A model generated the notes under the pieces. That model did no database searches, was not told the origin of the DNA, and saw nothing but the letters and a program-made list of their open reading frames with translations. Position numbers and translations under genes: made by a program. A DNA stretch of 64,000 bases, taken from positions 682,001 to 746,000 of the forward strand of contig NZ_JBAKHD010000001.1 in NCBI RefSeq assembly GCF_049065735.1, given 5' to 3'. This document shows, piece after piece, positions 33,871-42,506 of this stretch; position 1 is the first letter of the stretch; every line of letters begins with the position of its first letter. The DNA comes from Paramesorhizobium sp049065735 (GTDB lineage Bacteria; Pseudomonadota; Alphaproteobacteria; Rhizobiales; Rhizobiaceae).

Positions 33871-34821
33871 TCATCGTCGCGTCTTCTTCTCCGCCAGCAA
33901 GCCCAGATAATACATGGCAATCGTCGCTCCGGCGATGGCGGTTATATCGGCATGGTCATAGGCGGGCGCAATTTCCACCACATCGGCCCCAACGATATCG
34001 AGCCCGCCAAGCTGGCGTAGAACTGAGAGCATTTTCGCCGAGGACGGGCCTCCCGCCACCGGGGTTCCCGTGCCGGGCGCATGGGCCGGATCGAGGCAGT
34101 CGATGTCGAAGGTCAGATAGACCTTTCGGCCTGCGGTCCGCTCGACGATGGCCCCGGCAATGGCCGCCGCGGACATTTCTTCTACCTCATATCCATGGAT
34201 GAGCTTGATGCCGCAATCCTCCGGCGCATGGGTGCGAATGCCGATCTGGATCGAATGATCTGGATCGATGACGCCGTCCCGCACAGCGCGCCCGACGAAA
34301 GAACCGTGATCGATGCGCCTGCCATCGTCGAACCATGTGTCCTGATGCGCGTCGAACTGCACCAGCGCCAGCGGGCCATATTTCGCCGCATGCGCCCTCA
34401 AGAGTGGCCAGGTGACGAAATGATCGCCGCCGAGCGAGAGCAGGAACGCACCGGATTTCAGAATCTTTGCCGCTTCCCGCTCGATCGTGGCAGGCGTCTT
34501 CTGGTGGTTGCCATAGTCGAGCAGGCAATCGCCATAATCGATCACCGCCAGCGCTTCGAAAAGATCGCGGCTGAAGGGATATTGCGGGTCGTTGTCGAAA
34601 ATCACCGAAGCGCGCCGGATCGCCTGCGGCCCGAACCGTGCGCCGGGCCGGTTGGAAACCGCCGCATCGAACGGAATGCCCCACACCACCGCATCCGCAC
34701 CATTCAGGTTCTTGCTATAGCGCCGCCGCATGAAAGACAGCGCGCCCGCATAGGTCGGGTCCGTTGCCGCGCCGGTCAGACTGCGTGCGGTAAAAGCATG
34801 ATCGATGGTTTTAGAAGGCAT
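33871..34821 (-). CDS. speB: Agmatinase (ureohydrolase family)
   Basis: 316 residues. The binuclear manganese site is complete: GGDHFVTWP, FDAHQDTW and FDIDCLDPAHAPGTGTP, with GNRP/PGARFGPQAIR near the N-terminus. It releases urea from agmatine to give putrescine. Other members of the family (guanidinobutyrase and similar) are hard to exclude. Transcribed towards argC, 79 bases away. Confidence 0.88.
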   Translation of the reverse strand: MPSKTIDHAFTARSLTGAATDPTYAGALSFMRRRYSKNLNGADAVVWGIPFDAAVSNRPGARFGPQAIRRASVIFDNDPQYPFSRDLFEALAVIDYGDCLLDYGNHQKTPATIEREAAKILKSGAFLLSLGGDHFVTWPLLRAHAAKYGPLALVQFDAHQDTWFDDGRRIDHGSFVGRAVRDGVIDPDHSIQIGIRTHAPEDCGIKLIHGYEVEEMSAAAIAGAIVERTAGRKVYLTFDIDCLDPAHAPGTGTPVAGGPSSAKMLSVLRQLGGLDIVGADVVEIAPAYDHADITAIAGATIAMYYLGLLAEKKTRR

Positions 34822-34866
34822 GGTGTTTCGATATCCGCAAATTTGCTGCTTCGGCGAGGGGTGGAA

Positions 34867-35307
34867 TCATCGCTGCCATCGGTAAAGCACGTCCGGTTCT
34901 TTTTCCTCATTTTCGCGGCCATCGGTAACGTCGACCGCGACGAAGCCGCGCTTTTCATAAAAGCGCCGCGCGGCATCGTTGCGCTGGAACGTCCAGAGCT
35001 GGAGCAGGTCGAAACTCTCTTGCGCTTTCTCTAGAAGAGCGCTCCCGATGCCGGCCGCTTGAAAGTCCGGCAGCACATAGAGCTGATCGATCCAGCCCGG
35101 CCTGAAAGCGATGAAACCGGCCAGCGTGTCCGTCCAGGCCCCCCATAGGGTGCATTTAGAAAACAGATGGTCTCGGAAAAAGGCTCTATCTTCTTCAGGC
35201 GTATGCAGGCCCGTGAGCCAGGGCAAAGCTTGGTCGAAGGCGATACGGTGCACCCCAGCCGCCACGTCCATATCGTCCAGCTCCAATTGCCTGATCGTGT
35301 AGCGCAT
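34867..35307 (-). CDS. GNAT-family N-acetyltransferase
   Basis: 146 residues. The acetyl-CoA loop is seen as LPDFQAAGIGSALLEKAQE, followed by the typical NDAARRFYEKRGFVAV. Substrate unknown. It lies 45 bases upstream of speB on the same strand. Confidence 0.9.
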   Translation of the reverse strand: MRYTIRQLELDDMDVAAGVHRIAFDQALPWLTGLHTPEEDRAFFRDHLFSKCTLWGAWTDTLAGFIAFRPGWIDQLYVLPDFQAAGIGSALLEKAQESFDLLQLWTFQRNDAARRFYEKRGFVAVDVTDGRENEEKEPDVLYRWQR

Positions 35308-35331
35308 GTTCCCGAAGCCCGTTATGCTAGG

Positions 35332-35682
35332 TTAAGCTTCCACCGTTCTTGCATCGAACCCATAAGCGCGTTCCACGCGGGCGATGCGGACGCGATAGGC
35401 TTGATACCATTGCTGGCGGCCCATCTTCTGCGCCATGAGATGGTCGACGTCGCGCTTCCATGCGCGAATGCTCTCTTCATCCGCCCAGAACGAGTTGGTG
35501 ATGCCGAAACCTTCGGCGTCCCTCGCGCTCTCGACACCCAGATAACCGGGCTGTTTCGCGGCAAGTTCCGCCATGCGAACGGCCATGTCACCATAGCCTT
35601 CATCGCCCGGCACGCGCTGCGACGAAAACGCAACGACGAAATAAGGCGGCTCCGGCGTGAGAGCGAAGCGGTTGGAGGACAT
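35332..35682 (-). CDS. Antibiotic biosynthesis monooxygenase (ABM) domain protein
   Basis: 116 residues with a dimeric ferredoxin-like fold: PYFVVAFSSQRVPGDEGYGD, MAELAAKQPGYLGVESAR, ITNSFWADEESIRAWKRDVD. ABM-domain proteins include quinol monooxygenases and heme-degrading enzymes, but many have no known reaction. Located between rpsI and the GNAT gene; possibly a separate unit because of the terminator at 35722. Confidence 0.85.
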   Translation of the reverse strand: MSSNRFALTPEPPYFVVAFSSQRVPGDEGYGDMAVRMAELAAKQPGYLGVESARDAEGFGITNSFWADEESIRAWKRDVDHLMAQKMGRQQWYQAYRVRIARVERAYGFDARTVEA

Positions 35683-35721
35683 TGCATTAACCCCTAAAGA
35701 TCGATTCTCGTCATCAATAAC

Positions 35722-35749
35722 AAAAAAGCGGACCCGAAGGCCCGCTTTT
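35722..35749 (-). terminator. Terminator after rpsI
   Basis: AAAAGCGGACC / GGCCCGCTTTT with CGAA loop (one mismatch), giving a T run when read leftwards. It ends the rplM-rpsI operon. Confidence 0.85.
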
Positions 35750-35776
35750 CCGTGGGTTCCGCCCGAACGCCAAAAC

Positions 35777-36259
35777 TTAACGCTTGGAGAACTGGAACGA
35801 ACGGCGGGCCTTGGCCTTGCCGTACTTCTTTCGCTCGACCACGCGGCTGTCGCGGGTGAGGAAGCCGCCCTTTTTCAGAACCGCACGCAGGCCCGGCTCA
35901 TAATAGGTCAGCGCCTTGGAGATGCCGTGACGCACCGCACCCGCCTGGCCGGAGAGACCGCCGCCGGTGACGGTGGCGATGATGTCGAACTGGCCGGCGC
36001 GGTTGGTCGCGACGATCGGCTGCTGCAGGATCATCTGCAGCACGGGGCGCGCGAAATATTTGTCGAATTCCTTGTCGTTCACGACGATCTTGCCGGAGCC
36101 CGGCTTGACCCAGACGCGGGCAACCGCGTCCTTGCGCTTGCCGGTCGCATAGGCGCGGCCATGGGCGTCGAGCTTCTGGACGTGAACCGGCGCGGCTTCC
36201 GCCTGTGCCGCGGCTGCGACAGTGCCGAGTTCCTGGAGCGAGTTGATCTGCTCAGCCAT
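35777..36259 (-). CDS. rpsI: 30S ribosomal protein S9
   Basis: 160 residues including an N-terminal extension of about 30 residues (MAEQINSLQELGTVAAAAQ) usual in alphaproteobacteria. Core motifs: GRAYATGKRKDAVARVWVKP, GGGLSGQAGAVRHGISKAL, and the basic tail RVVERKKYGKAKARRSFQFS that reaches the P site. Starts 2 bases after rplM stop. Confidence 0.98.
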   Translation of the reverse strand: MAEQINSLQELGTVAAAAQAEAAPVHVQKLDAHGRAYATGKRKDAVARVWVKPGSGKIVVNDKEFDKYFARPVLQMILQQPIVATNRAGQFDIIATVTGGGLSGQAGAVRHGISKALTYYEPGLRAVLKKGGFLTRDSRVVERKKYGKAKARRSFQFSKR

Positions 36260-36261
36260 GA

Positions 36262-36726
36262 TTATGCAGTCCTCTTGTTCTTGCGGTTCAGCGCGCCGAC
36301 ATCGAGCACCTCGGGCTGCTGGGCTTCATGCGGATGGCTGGCACCGGCATAGACGCGCAGATTCTTCATCTGGCGGCGGCCGAGAGGCCCGCGCGGAATC
36401 ATGCGTTCCACGGCCTTCTCGACGATGCGCTCGGGGAAACGGCCCTCGAGGATTTGGCGCGCGGTGCGCTCCTTGATGCCGCCGGGATAGCCGGTGTGCC
36501 AGTAATATTTCTTGTCCTGGACCTTTTTGCCGGTCAGGACCACCTTGTCGGCATTGATGATGATGACATTGTCGCCATCGTCCACATGCGGGGTGAAGGT
36601 GGCTTTGTGCTTGCCGCGCAGGCGGTTGGCGACGATGGTGGCGAGACGACCGACGACGAGACCCTCGGCGTCGATCAGCACCCACTTCTTCACCACTTCT
36701 GCCGGCTTCTGGGAGAAGGTTGTCAT
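36262..36726 (-). CDS. rplM: 50S ribosomal protein L13
   Basis: 154 residues from ATG 36726 (AGGAA upstream); longer open frame has no family similarity. Motifs: KKWVLIDAEGLVVGRLATIV, RGKHKATFTPHVDDGDNVII, the VEKAVERMIPRGPLGRRQM region and AGASHPHEAQQPEVLD. Operon with rpsI. A short inverted repeat near 36818-36850 upstream might act as a leader signal. Confidence 0.98.
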   Translation of the reverse strand: MTTFSQKPAEVVKKWVLIDAEGLVVGRLATIVANRLRGKHKATFTPHVDDGDNVIIINADKVVLTGKKVQDKKYYWHTGYPGGIKERTARQILEGRFPERIVEKAVERMIPRGPLGRRQMKNLRVYAGASHPHEAQQPEVLDVGALNRKNKRTA

Positions 36727-36951
36727 GGTCAGGTTCCTTGAAAAATCCTTGGCATGGCAAGGCATTTTTTGTTGCTTGCGTTGTTTCGGAAGGCGTAGCC
36801 ATCCGGACAACAATAGATGCAAGATATCCAGTATCTCATATCTGGTATTTCACACCTTGCGCGGCCCAATACAGGGGAATTGGCGGCGCGTCAAGCGGTG
36901 ATTTCGAAGAGTGTTCGGAAAATAGCAATTAAAACAATGGTTTATAATATT

Positions 36952-36965
36952 GGTATTATAATACC
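36952..36965. promoter_or_regulatory. 14-bp perfect palindrome upstream of rplM
   Basis: GGTATTATAATACC in a strongly AT-rich 60-base stretch 226 bases before rplM on the other strand side and 270 before metY. It could be an operator or promoter element; no regulator can be named. Confidence 0.4.
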
Positions 36966-37001
36966 GCATTAAAAATGAACCCTCCGCGCCCTTCCGGTCG
37001 T

Positions 37002-37104
37002 CATTCTCGGGCTTGTCCCGAGAATCTACAGAGGTCGAATCTGTCTGGACGGTAATCGCTATTCCGCTGTCTTATGGCAGATTCTCGGGACAAGCCCGAG
37101 AATG
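37002..37104. repeat. Long inverted repeat with self-complementary arms
   Basis: Two 26-base arms (37002-37027 and 37079-37104) are perfect inverted copies; each arm also contains an internal ATTCTCGGG / CCCGAGAAT palindrome. The spacer is 51 bases. This CTCGGGCTTGTCCCGAG motif is widespread between genes in Rhizobiales. It lies between rplM and metY; no gene is present in 36727-37235. Confidence 0.85.
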
Positions 37105-37235
37105 CGGCGGAGAGGAGGAGAGGGCGGTCGAATAACCTAACACCCGCATCTTTTCCGAATGAATTTGCTTTGATTCCGCCGCGCGGCTGGTCATAGATAG
37201 CGATAACGAAACAGAGACCATCGAGTGGAGGAATC

Positions 37236-38522
37236 ATGGCTCACCGCACCCCCGGTATCGAAACTCTTGCTGTTCATGCCGGCGCGAAGCCCGACCCGGC
37301 GACGGGCGCGCGCGCAACGCCGATCTACCAGACGACATCCTTCGTCTTCGAGGACGCGGACCATGCCGCCGCGCTTTTCGGACTGCAGGCTTTCGGCAAT
37401 ATCTATACCCGCATCACCAACCCGACCCAGGCGGTGCTGGAGGAGCGCATCGCCGCGCTTGAAGGCGGCACGGCCGCACTGGCGACGGCGTCCGGCCATG
37501 CGGCGCAGCTTCTCACCTTCCATACACTGCTGCAGCCGGGCGATAATTTCATCGCCGCCAACAAGCTCTATGGCGGCTCGATGAACCAGTTCGGCCATGC
37601 CTTCAAATCCTTTGGCTGGGAGGTGCGCTGGGCCAATACGGATGATCCCGCCTCCTTCGAAAGCCTCATCGACGGGCGCACCCGCGCTATCTTTGTCGAA
37701 AGCATCGCCAATCCCGGCGGCATCATCGTCGATCTGGAGAAACTGGCGGAGGTTGCGCAAAAGCACGGCCTGCCGCTCATCGTCGACAACACGCTCGCCT
37801 CGCCCTATCTCATCCGCCCCATCGAGCATGGCGCGGATATCGTCCTCCACTCGCTGACGAAATTCATCGGCGGTCACGGTAATTCCATGGGCGGCATCAT
37901 TGTCGATGGCGGCACGTTCGACTGGTCGAAATCCGGCAACTATCCGCTGCTGTCGGAGCCGCGCCCGGAATATGCCGGTATGGTCCTGCACCAGACCTTC
38001 GGCAACATTGCCTTCGCCATCGCTGCCCGCGTGCTGGGCATGCGCGACCTCGGCCCCGCCATTTCGCCCTTCAACGCCTTCCAGCTCTTGACCGGCGTGG
38101 AGACACTGCCGCTGCGCATGCAGCGGCACTCAGACAACGCGCTGAAGGTCGCCGAATGGCTGCAAAAGCACGACAAGATCGCCTGGGTCTCCTATTCGGC
38201 ACTCCCCTCGGACAAATATCACGCGCTGCAGCAGAAATATTCGCCCAAGGGCGGCGGCGCGGTGCTGACTTTTGGGCTGAAGGGCGGCTACGAGGCGGGC
38301 GTCAAGCTGGTCGACAGCCTCGAGCTCTTCTCCCATCTCGCCAATATCGGCGACACGCGCTCCCTCGTCATCCACCCCGCCTCGACAACGCACCGCCAGC
38401 TCTCCGACGAGCAGAAGATCGCCGCCGGGGCGGGGCCGGATGTGGTGCGCCTCTCCATCGGCATCGAAAATGCGGAGGACATCATCGCCGATCTTGACCA
38501 GGCCTTGGCAAAGGCGGGCTGA
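37236..38522 (+). CDS. metY: O-acetylhomoserine aminocarboxypropyltransferase (sulfhydrylase)
   Basis: 428 residues, Cys/Met metabolism PLP family. The PLP lysine is 209 in LHSLTKFIGGHG; TRITNPTQAVLEERIAALEG and IHPASTTHRQLS are further signatures. The length (about 430, longer than MetB/MetZ at about 395) and the insertion near 230 (GGTFDWSKSGNYPLLSEP) identify the O-acetylhomoserine type. It makes homocysteine from acetylhomoserine and sulfide. GGAGGAATC precedes the ATG. A cupin gene follows closely. Confidence 0.93.
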   Translation: MAHRTPGIETLAVHAGAKPDPATGARATPIYQTTSFVFEDADHAAALFGLQAFGNIYTRITNPTQAVLEERIAALEGGTAALATASGHAAQLLTFHTLLQPGDNFIAANKLYGGSMNQFGHAFKSFGWEVRWANTDDPASFESLIDGRTRAIFVESIANPGGIIVDLEKLAEVAQKHGLPLIVDNTLASPYLIRPIEHGADIVLHSLTKFIGGHGNSMGGIIVDGGTFDWSKSGNYPLLSEPRPEYAGMVLHQTFGNIAFAIAARVLGMRDLGPAISPFNAFQLLTGVETLPLRMQRHSDNALKVAEWLQKHDKIAWVSYSALPSDKYHALQQKYSPKGGGAVLTFGLKGGYEAGVKLVDSLELFSHLANIGDTRSLVIHPASTTHRQLSDEQKIAAGAGPDVVRLSIGIENAEDIIADLDQALAKAG

Positions 38523-38527
38523 TTCCT

Positions 38528-38881
38528 GTGACGTTGCGCGCGCTCTTCCTCCCCATGGATATCGATCAGACAACAGTGGAGGAGGGCGCGCCGCCCGCCC
38601 ATCGCATCCTCTCCGGCGCCCCGAAATTCCGCACCTGGAATATCGAGGAAGCCGAAGGCGGCCTCTACGTCGGCATATGGGAGGCGACACCAGGCAAATG
38701 GCGCGTCGAATATGACGAATGGGAATTCTGCCACATCCTCTCCGGCGTCTCCGTCATCACCGAGGAGGGCGGCGACCCAATCACGCTGCGCCCCGGCGAC
38801 AGCTTCATCCTCCGCCCCGGTTTCAAGGGGACGTGGGAGGTGATCGAGACGACCCGGAAGGAATATGTGATCAGGGTTTGA
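38528..38881 (+). CDS. Small cupin protein (DUF861/cupin_3)
   Basis: 117 residues from GTG 38528; ATG 38555 is an alternative start without a better ribosome site. The single cupin barrel shows WRVEYDEWEFCHILSGVSVI and PITLRPGDSFILRPGFKGTW, with FRTWNIEEAEGGLYVGIWEA before it. Typical of the cupin_3 family that includes EutQ-like and ureidoglycolate-type proteins. Follows metY by 5 bases, so probably co-transcribed; role unknown. Confidence 0.85.
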   Translation: MTLRALFLPMDIDQTTVEEGAPPAHRILSGAPKFRTWNIEEAEGGLYVGIWEATPGKWRVEYDEWEFCHILSGVSVITEEGGDPITLRPGDSFILRPGFKGTWEVIETTRKEYVIRV

Positions 38882-38966
38882 ACCACACGGCGACGGTGGC
38901 GACCGTCAGCCCAATTGATACGACAGACGACAGGCCGTGGCTCATGGCTTTATCCTTTCCGGCCAT
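38871..38966 (-). CDS. Putative 31-aa single-helix membrane peptide
   Basis: ATG 38966, or ATG 38945 with GGAAAGGATAAAGCC before it. The product MAGKDKAMSHGLSS continues into a hydrophobic stretch (VVSIGLTVATVAVWF) and ends KP: a single membrane helix with a short positive N-terminus. It ends inside the 3' end of the cupin gene on the opposite strand. Two palindromes lie just upstream. I recognise no family. Coding is suggested by the ribosome site and helix only. Confidence 0.4.
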   Translation of the reverse strand: MAGKDKAMSHGLSSVVSIGLTVATVAVWFKP

Positions 38967-38992
38967 CACGTGATCGTATCATATTATGATAC
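38965..38992. promoter_or_regulatory. Two adjacent palindromes, operator-like
   Basis: ATCACGTGAT (38965-38974) and GTATCATATTATGATAC (38976-38992; 8-bp perfect arms with one central base). They sit directly upstream of the 31-codon ORF, whose possible start overlaps the first. The second palindrome is AT-rich, as for many repressor operators. Confidence 0.55.
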
Positions 38993-39003
38993 ATCGACGA
39001 AGC

Positions 39004-39033
39004 GAAAAAGGCGGAGGCCCAAGCCCCCGCCTT
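39004..39033 (-). terminator. Terminator after the peroxidase gene
   Basis: AAGGCGG / CCGCCTT stem (39008-39014, 39027-39033); read leftwards it runs into TTTTTCGC. It ends transcription from the peroxidase gene 22 bases earlier. Confidence 0.8.
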
Positions 39034-39055
39034 CATCTTCACATACTCCCGTCCC

Positions 39056-40138
39056 CTATTTCGCCGCGTCCGGCTTCATCAGCACCGGCTGTGGTGTGTC
39101 GGGGCTGCTGACGGGCAAGAGGGGGTAGGTCACGTCGGGCTGTTCGCCGGTCAGCGTGTCGAGGAAGGCGACGATGGCTTCCACTTCATCGCCCTTGAGC
39201 TCCGTGCCGAGCTGTGAGGACGACATGATCTCCACCGCCTGCTTCAGATCCCACACCCGTCCGCTGTGGAAATAGGGCGCGGTGAGCGCCACGTTGCGCA
39301 AGGAGGGCGCGCGGAAGACATATTCGTCGCTCGCCGTTTCGGTAACGGCGAAGCGGCCTTTGTCGTCGGGCGGCAAGATTTCCGAGCCCGGCTTTTCCAC
39401 CACGCCGAAGGCATAATAATCCCCGCCGCCAACATTGATGCCGTTATGGCATGAGGCGCAGCCGCGATCGATGAAGAGGCGCAGGCCCTTCTTCTCCTTG
39501 TCGTTGAGCGCCGCGACATTACCTTCCAGATATTGGTCGAATCGCGCGCCCGGCGTGATCAGCGTCGTCTCGAACGCCTCGATGGCCTTCGCGACATTGT
39601 CGAAGGTGAGCGCCTGCGTCTCGCCCGGGAAGGCAAGATCGAATCGCTTGCGGTACTCGGGCATGCTTTCGAGCACGGCCAGCACACGGTCCGGCGTGGC
39701 GTTCATCTCCACCGCGGCCTGGATCGGCCCCTTGGCCTGTTCGCGTAGATCCTGCGCGCGTCCGTCCCAGAACTGCGCGACGTTGAAGAAGGCGTTCAGC
39801 ACCGTCGGCGCGTTGCGCGGGCCGCTCTGCCAGCCATGGCCGACCGAGGTCGGCAAGCCGTCGACGCCGCCCAGCCCAAGATTATGGCAGGTGTTGCAGC
39901 TGAGCAGATGGCTGGACGACAGGCGCGGCTCGAAGAACAGCATCTTGCCCAGTTCCACCTTTTCCCGCGTGATGGCGTTGTTGGGAGGCGCGGGCTGGAC
40001 GGTCGGGATCGGCTTGAAGAGGGCCGTTGCGTCCGTACGCAGCGCCTCGTCGTCAATAGATTGGGGATCACCCTGCGCCCCAGCCGGTCCGCCGAGCAGG
40101 ACCGCGGCTGCAAACGCCAATGCTAGCTTGGATTTCAT
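39056..40138 (-). CDS. Di-heme cytochrome-c peroxidase (CcpA/MauG family)
   Basis: 360 residues from ATG 40138, which has GGAG 6 bases upstream; ATGs 9-30 bases further up give longer forms. A signal peptide (MKSKLALAFAAAVLLGG, cleavage near GAQ) sends it to the periplasm. Two heme-c sites: CNTCH at 81-85 and CASCH near 225. The region AFFNVAQFWDGRAQDLREQA is typical of bacterial CCPs. It reduces hydrogen peroxide with electrons from cytochrome c. Terminator downstream. Confidence 0.93.
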   Translation of the reverse strand: MKSKLALAFAAAVLLGGPAGAQGDPQSIDDEALRTDATALFKPIPTVQPAPPNNAITREKVELGKMLFFEPRLSSSHLLSCNTCHNLGLGGVDGLPTSVGHGWQSGPRNAPTVLNAFFNVAQFWDGRAQDLREQAKGPIQAAVEMNATPDRVLAVLESMPEYRKRFDLAFPGETQALTFDNVAKAIEAFETTLITPGARFDQYLEGNVAALNDKEKKGLRLFIDRGCASCHNGINVGGGDYYAFGVVEKPGSEILPPDDKGRFAVTETASDEYVFRAPSLRNVALTAPYFHSGRVWDLKQAVEIMSSSQLGTELKGDEVEAIVAFLDTLTGEQPDVTYPLLPVSSPDTPQPVLMKPDAAK

Positions 40139-40343
40139 CATCCTCTCCATTGTGGTTATGCCACGCAAGCCACGATAGAAAGGCGGGGAGGGCGATGTTT
40201 TGCGTCAGATCAGCAGGCGCCCTCCAGCGACGGTTTGTCGCTAGTTTGTAGTGATTCTAAATCTTGCAGGCGTTCTGCCGCACCGCCGAGGCGGTCATTC
40301 GGTGGGGGAATAAAAAGCGTTTCAGGCAGATTTGCCGGAAATA

Positions 40344-40419
<76 letters not shown>

Positions 40420-40645
40420 GCTCGCGTGAAGCGGCTGTGGTCAAGCCTTTAGGCAATTCGGCTTGTAAGCGCAAGAGGCAATGCGGCGGAGGACGTGCTG
40501 CGGTGAGGTTCTCCGGGGAGCATTTTCGCAACAGAAAATATTCTCAAAAATTTTCGAATGAGGTCGTTGACAGGGGACGGCGAACCCCTTAGAAGCCCGC
40601 TCATCGCCGGACGGAAACGCCCCGGCGGAACGAAGAAGAAAGTAC

Positions 40646-40722
40646 GCGGGTGTAGCTCAGTTGGTTAGAGTGCCGGCCTGTCACGCCGGAGGTCGCGGGT
40701 TCGAGCCCCGTCACTCGCGCCA
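40646..40722 (+). tRNA. tRNA-Asp (anticodon GTC)
   Basis: 77-nt cloverleaf with encoded CCA. Acceptor GCGGGTG / CACTCGC (one G-T pair), anticodon stem CCGGC / GCCGG with loop CTGTCAC (anticodon GTC), T-loop GGTTCGAGCCC. Confidence 0.97.
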
Positions 40723-41364
40723 CTTTTCTTCAAGCAAAATCAAGGCTTTGATTGGTTTGATGAAGAGTGGCGCCCCGCCATGCGGTTTAACTTTCCTCTC
40801 TCATTCCATTCTCCATTGCCTGGTCAAATGCGATTGCGGCTAATGCTCGTGCTTTATTCCGAGCTGCTGTTTCTTCATCGAGCTCGGTGCTTAGCCGCCC
40901 AGTCAGTCGCTCCTCATTTTTCTTCAGGTGTGCGGTTGACGTTTGAGGGTGCGCTGCGTGACGATCCCTTCATGAACAACGACGAAATCGTCTGGCGCTG
41001 ATTCTCGCAAATCAACCAAGCCTGCTGCTTCGGTCCTTTTGCTCCGAATCCCGTTTCACAAACATTTGAGACGCCGCCCTGGATCCCGGCACGCGCCCCC
41101 GGCCCACTTCCGCCTAAATTGCTGGCTTCCCTCGCTTTTTCCGGCTTCACGCTGCACCGCCAATAACCGTCCGCGTCTGGTTTTATGGGGTCTTCCGCCT
41201 TATATGCGGCCATGAGCGGCACATTATTAAGCATATGGCAAAAGGTGGGCGGCTGTTTGGCGGTCTTTTGCCTTGCACCTTTAGCCTCTCTGCGCTAACC
41301 CTCGCCGCGAAATCGCACGGTATGCCTTTTGAAGCTGCTTGGGCGAGGGGTCTCTTTGCACAAG
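40723..41364. other. Gene-poor region between tRNA-Asp and the tandem repeat
   Basis: No convincing gene. A small hairpin AATCAA-GGC-TTTGATT at about 40739 may end the tRNA transcript. A 106-codon open frame on the minus strand (40914-41234) has no ribosome site and is not called. Confidence 0.5.
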
Positions 41365-41469
41365 GCATGTCTCCCAAAAGTGGGAACCGGTTTTGGGATA
41401 AAGACATGCTGGCGAATGCATGTCTCCCAAAAGTGGACACCGGTTTTGGGTGAAGACATGCCAGCGAGA
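41365..41469. repeat. Two tandem 52-53-bp palindromic repeats upstream of nuoA
   Basis: Copy 1 41365-41417, copy 2 41418-41469; each begins GCATGTCTCCCAAAAGTGG and contains CCAAAAGTG-GGAACCGG-TTTTGGG hairpin, followed by AAGACATGC. About 90 percent identical. Related to the single element at 5834-5870. Ends 88 bases before nuoA. Confidence 0.85.
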
Positions 41470-41556
41470 TGCAATGTGTCGCATGGCCGTAGCCGGTAAA
41501 AGGGCTATAGACCCCGGTGCGAGAACAGCCTCGTGTCAAAAGGCGGAAACAGGATC

Positions 41557-41922
41557 ATGAACGAGCTTTTGAGTTCCTACCTGCCCATCGTCATCTTCAT
41601 TGGCGTGGCGCTGGTGATCGGTCTGGCGCTTCTCGTCGCGCCGTTCCTTGTCGCTTACCGGCAGCCGGACCCTGAGAAGTTGTCCGCGTATGAATGCGGC
41701 TTCAACGCCTTCGACGATGCGCGCATGAAATTCGACATCCGGTTCTATCTGGTGTCGATTCTCTTCATCATCTTCGACCTGGAGGTCGCCTTCCTGTTTC
41801 CGTGGGCGGTTTCCTTCGGGTCCATCGGCTGGTTCGGCTTCTGGTCGATGATGGTTTTCCTCGCCGTGCTGACCATCGGCTTCATCTATGAATGGAAAAA
41901 GGGAGCGCTGGAATGGGATTGA
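41557..41922 (+). CDS. nuoA: NADH-quinone oxidoreductase subunit A
   Basis: 121 residues from ATG 41557 (MNELLSSYLPIVIFIGVAL); an upstream GTG frame is unlikely. Three membrane helices; the conserved EKLSAYECGFNAFDDARMKF loop with its cysteine and the FDLEVAFLFPWA helix are present. Proton-pumping membrane arm of complex I. First gene of the operon; it overlaps nuoB by 10 bases. Confidence 0.98.
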   Translation: MNELLSSYLPIVIFIGVALVIGLALLVAPFLVAYRQPDPEKLSAYECGFNAFDDARMKFDIRFYLVSILFIIFDLEVAFLFPWAVSFGSIGWFGFWSMMVFLAVLTIGFIYEWKKGALEWD

Positions 41923-42494
41923 CCGATAGCAACACCACGCTCGTCGCGCCCCAGCCCAAGGGAATCATCGATCCGAACACGGGTAAGCCCGTGGGTGCGG
42001 ACGATGCGTTCTTCAACGAGATCAATGCGGAACTGTCCGATAAGGGCTTTCTCGTCACCTCCACCGACGCGCTCATCACCTGGGCGCGCACCGGCTCGCT
42101 GATGTGGATGACCTTCGGCCTCGCCTGCTGCGCGGTGGAGATGATGCACATCTCCATGCCGCGCTATGACGCCGAGCGCTTCGGCATTGCCCCCCGCGCG
42201 TCTCCGCGCCAGTCCGACGTGATGATCGTGGCGGGCACGCTGACCAACAAGATGGCTCCCGCGCTGCGCAAGGTCTATGACCAGATGCCGGAGCCGCGCT
42301 ACGTCATCTCCATGGGCTCCTGTGCCAATGGCGGCGGCTATTACCATTATTCCTATTCGGTGGTGCGCGGCTGCGACCGCGTCGTGCCCGTCGATATCTA
42401 TGTGCCGGGCTGTCCGCCCACCGCGGAAGCGCTGCTCTACGGCATTCTTCTTCTGCAGAAGAAGATCCGCCGCACCGGCACCATCGAGCGATAG
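41913..42494 (+). CDS. nuoB: NADH-quinone oxidoreductase subunit B
   Basis: 193 residues from ATG 41913. Carries the N2 [4Fe-4S] cluster ligands: the vicinal cysteines in LACCAVEMM, MGSCANGGGYYHYSYS and YVPGCPPTAEALLYG. N2 passes electrons to quinone. Start overlaps nuoA, preceded by GGAG within the nuoA end. Confidence 0.98.
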   Translation: MGLTDSNTTLVAPQPKGIIDPNTGKPVGADDAFFNEINAELSDKGFLVTSTDALITWARTGSLMWMTFGLACCAVEMMHISMPRYDAERFGIAPRASPRQSDVMIVAGTLTNKMAPALRKVYDQMPEPRYVISMGSCANGGGYYHYSYSVVRGCDRVVPVDIYVPGCPPTAEALLYGILLLQKKIRRTGTIER

Positions 42495-42506
42495 GAGAGG
42501 GGCGGC

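Noticed and set aside
37105..37235. SAM-II riboswitch upstream of metY
   Set aside because: The usual place in alphaproteobacteria, but the conserved pseudoknot segments were not found by eye.
40914..41234. 106-codon minus-strand ORF between tRNA-Asp and nuoA
   Set aside because: No ribosome site, unbiased composition and no recognisable domain.
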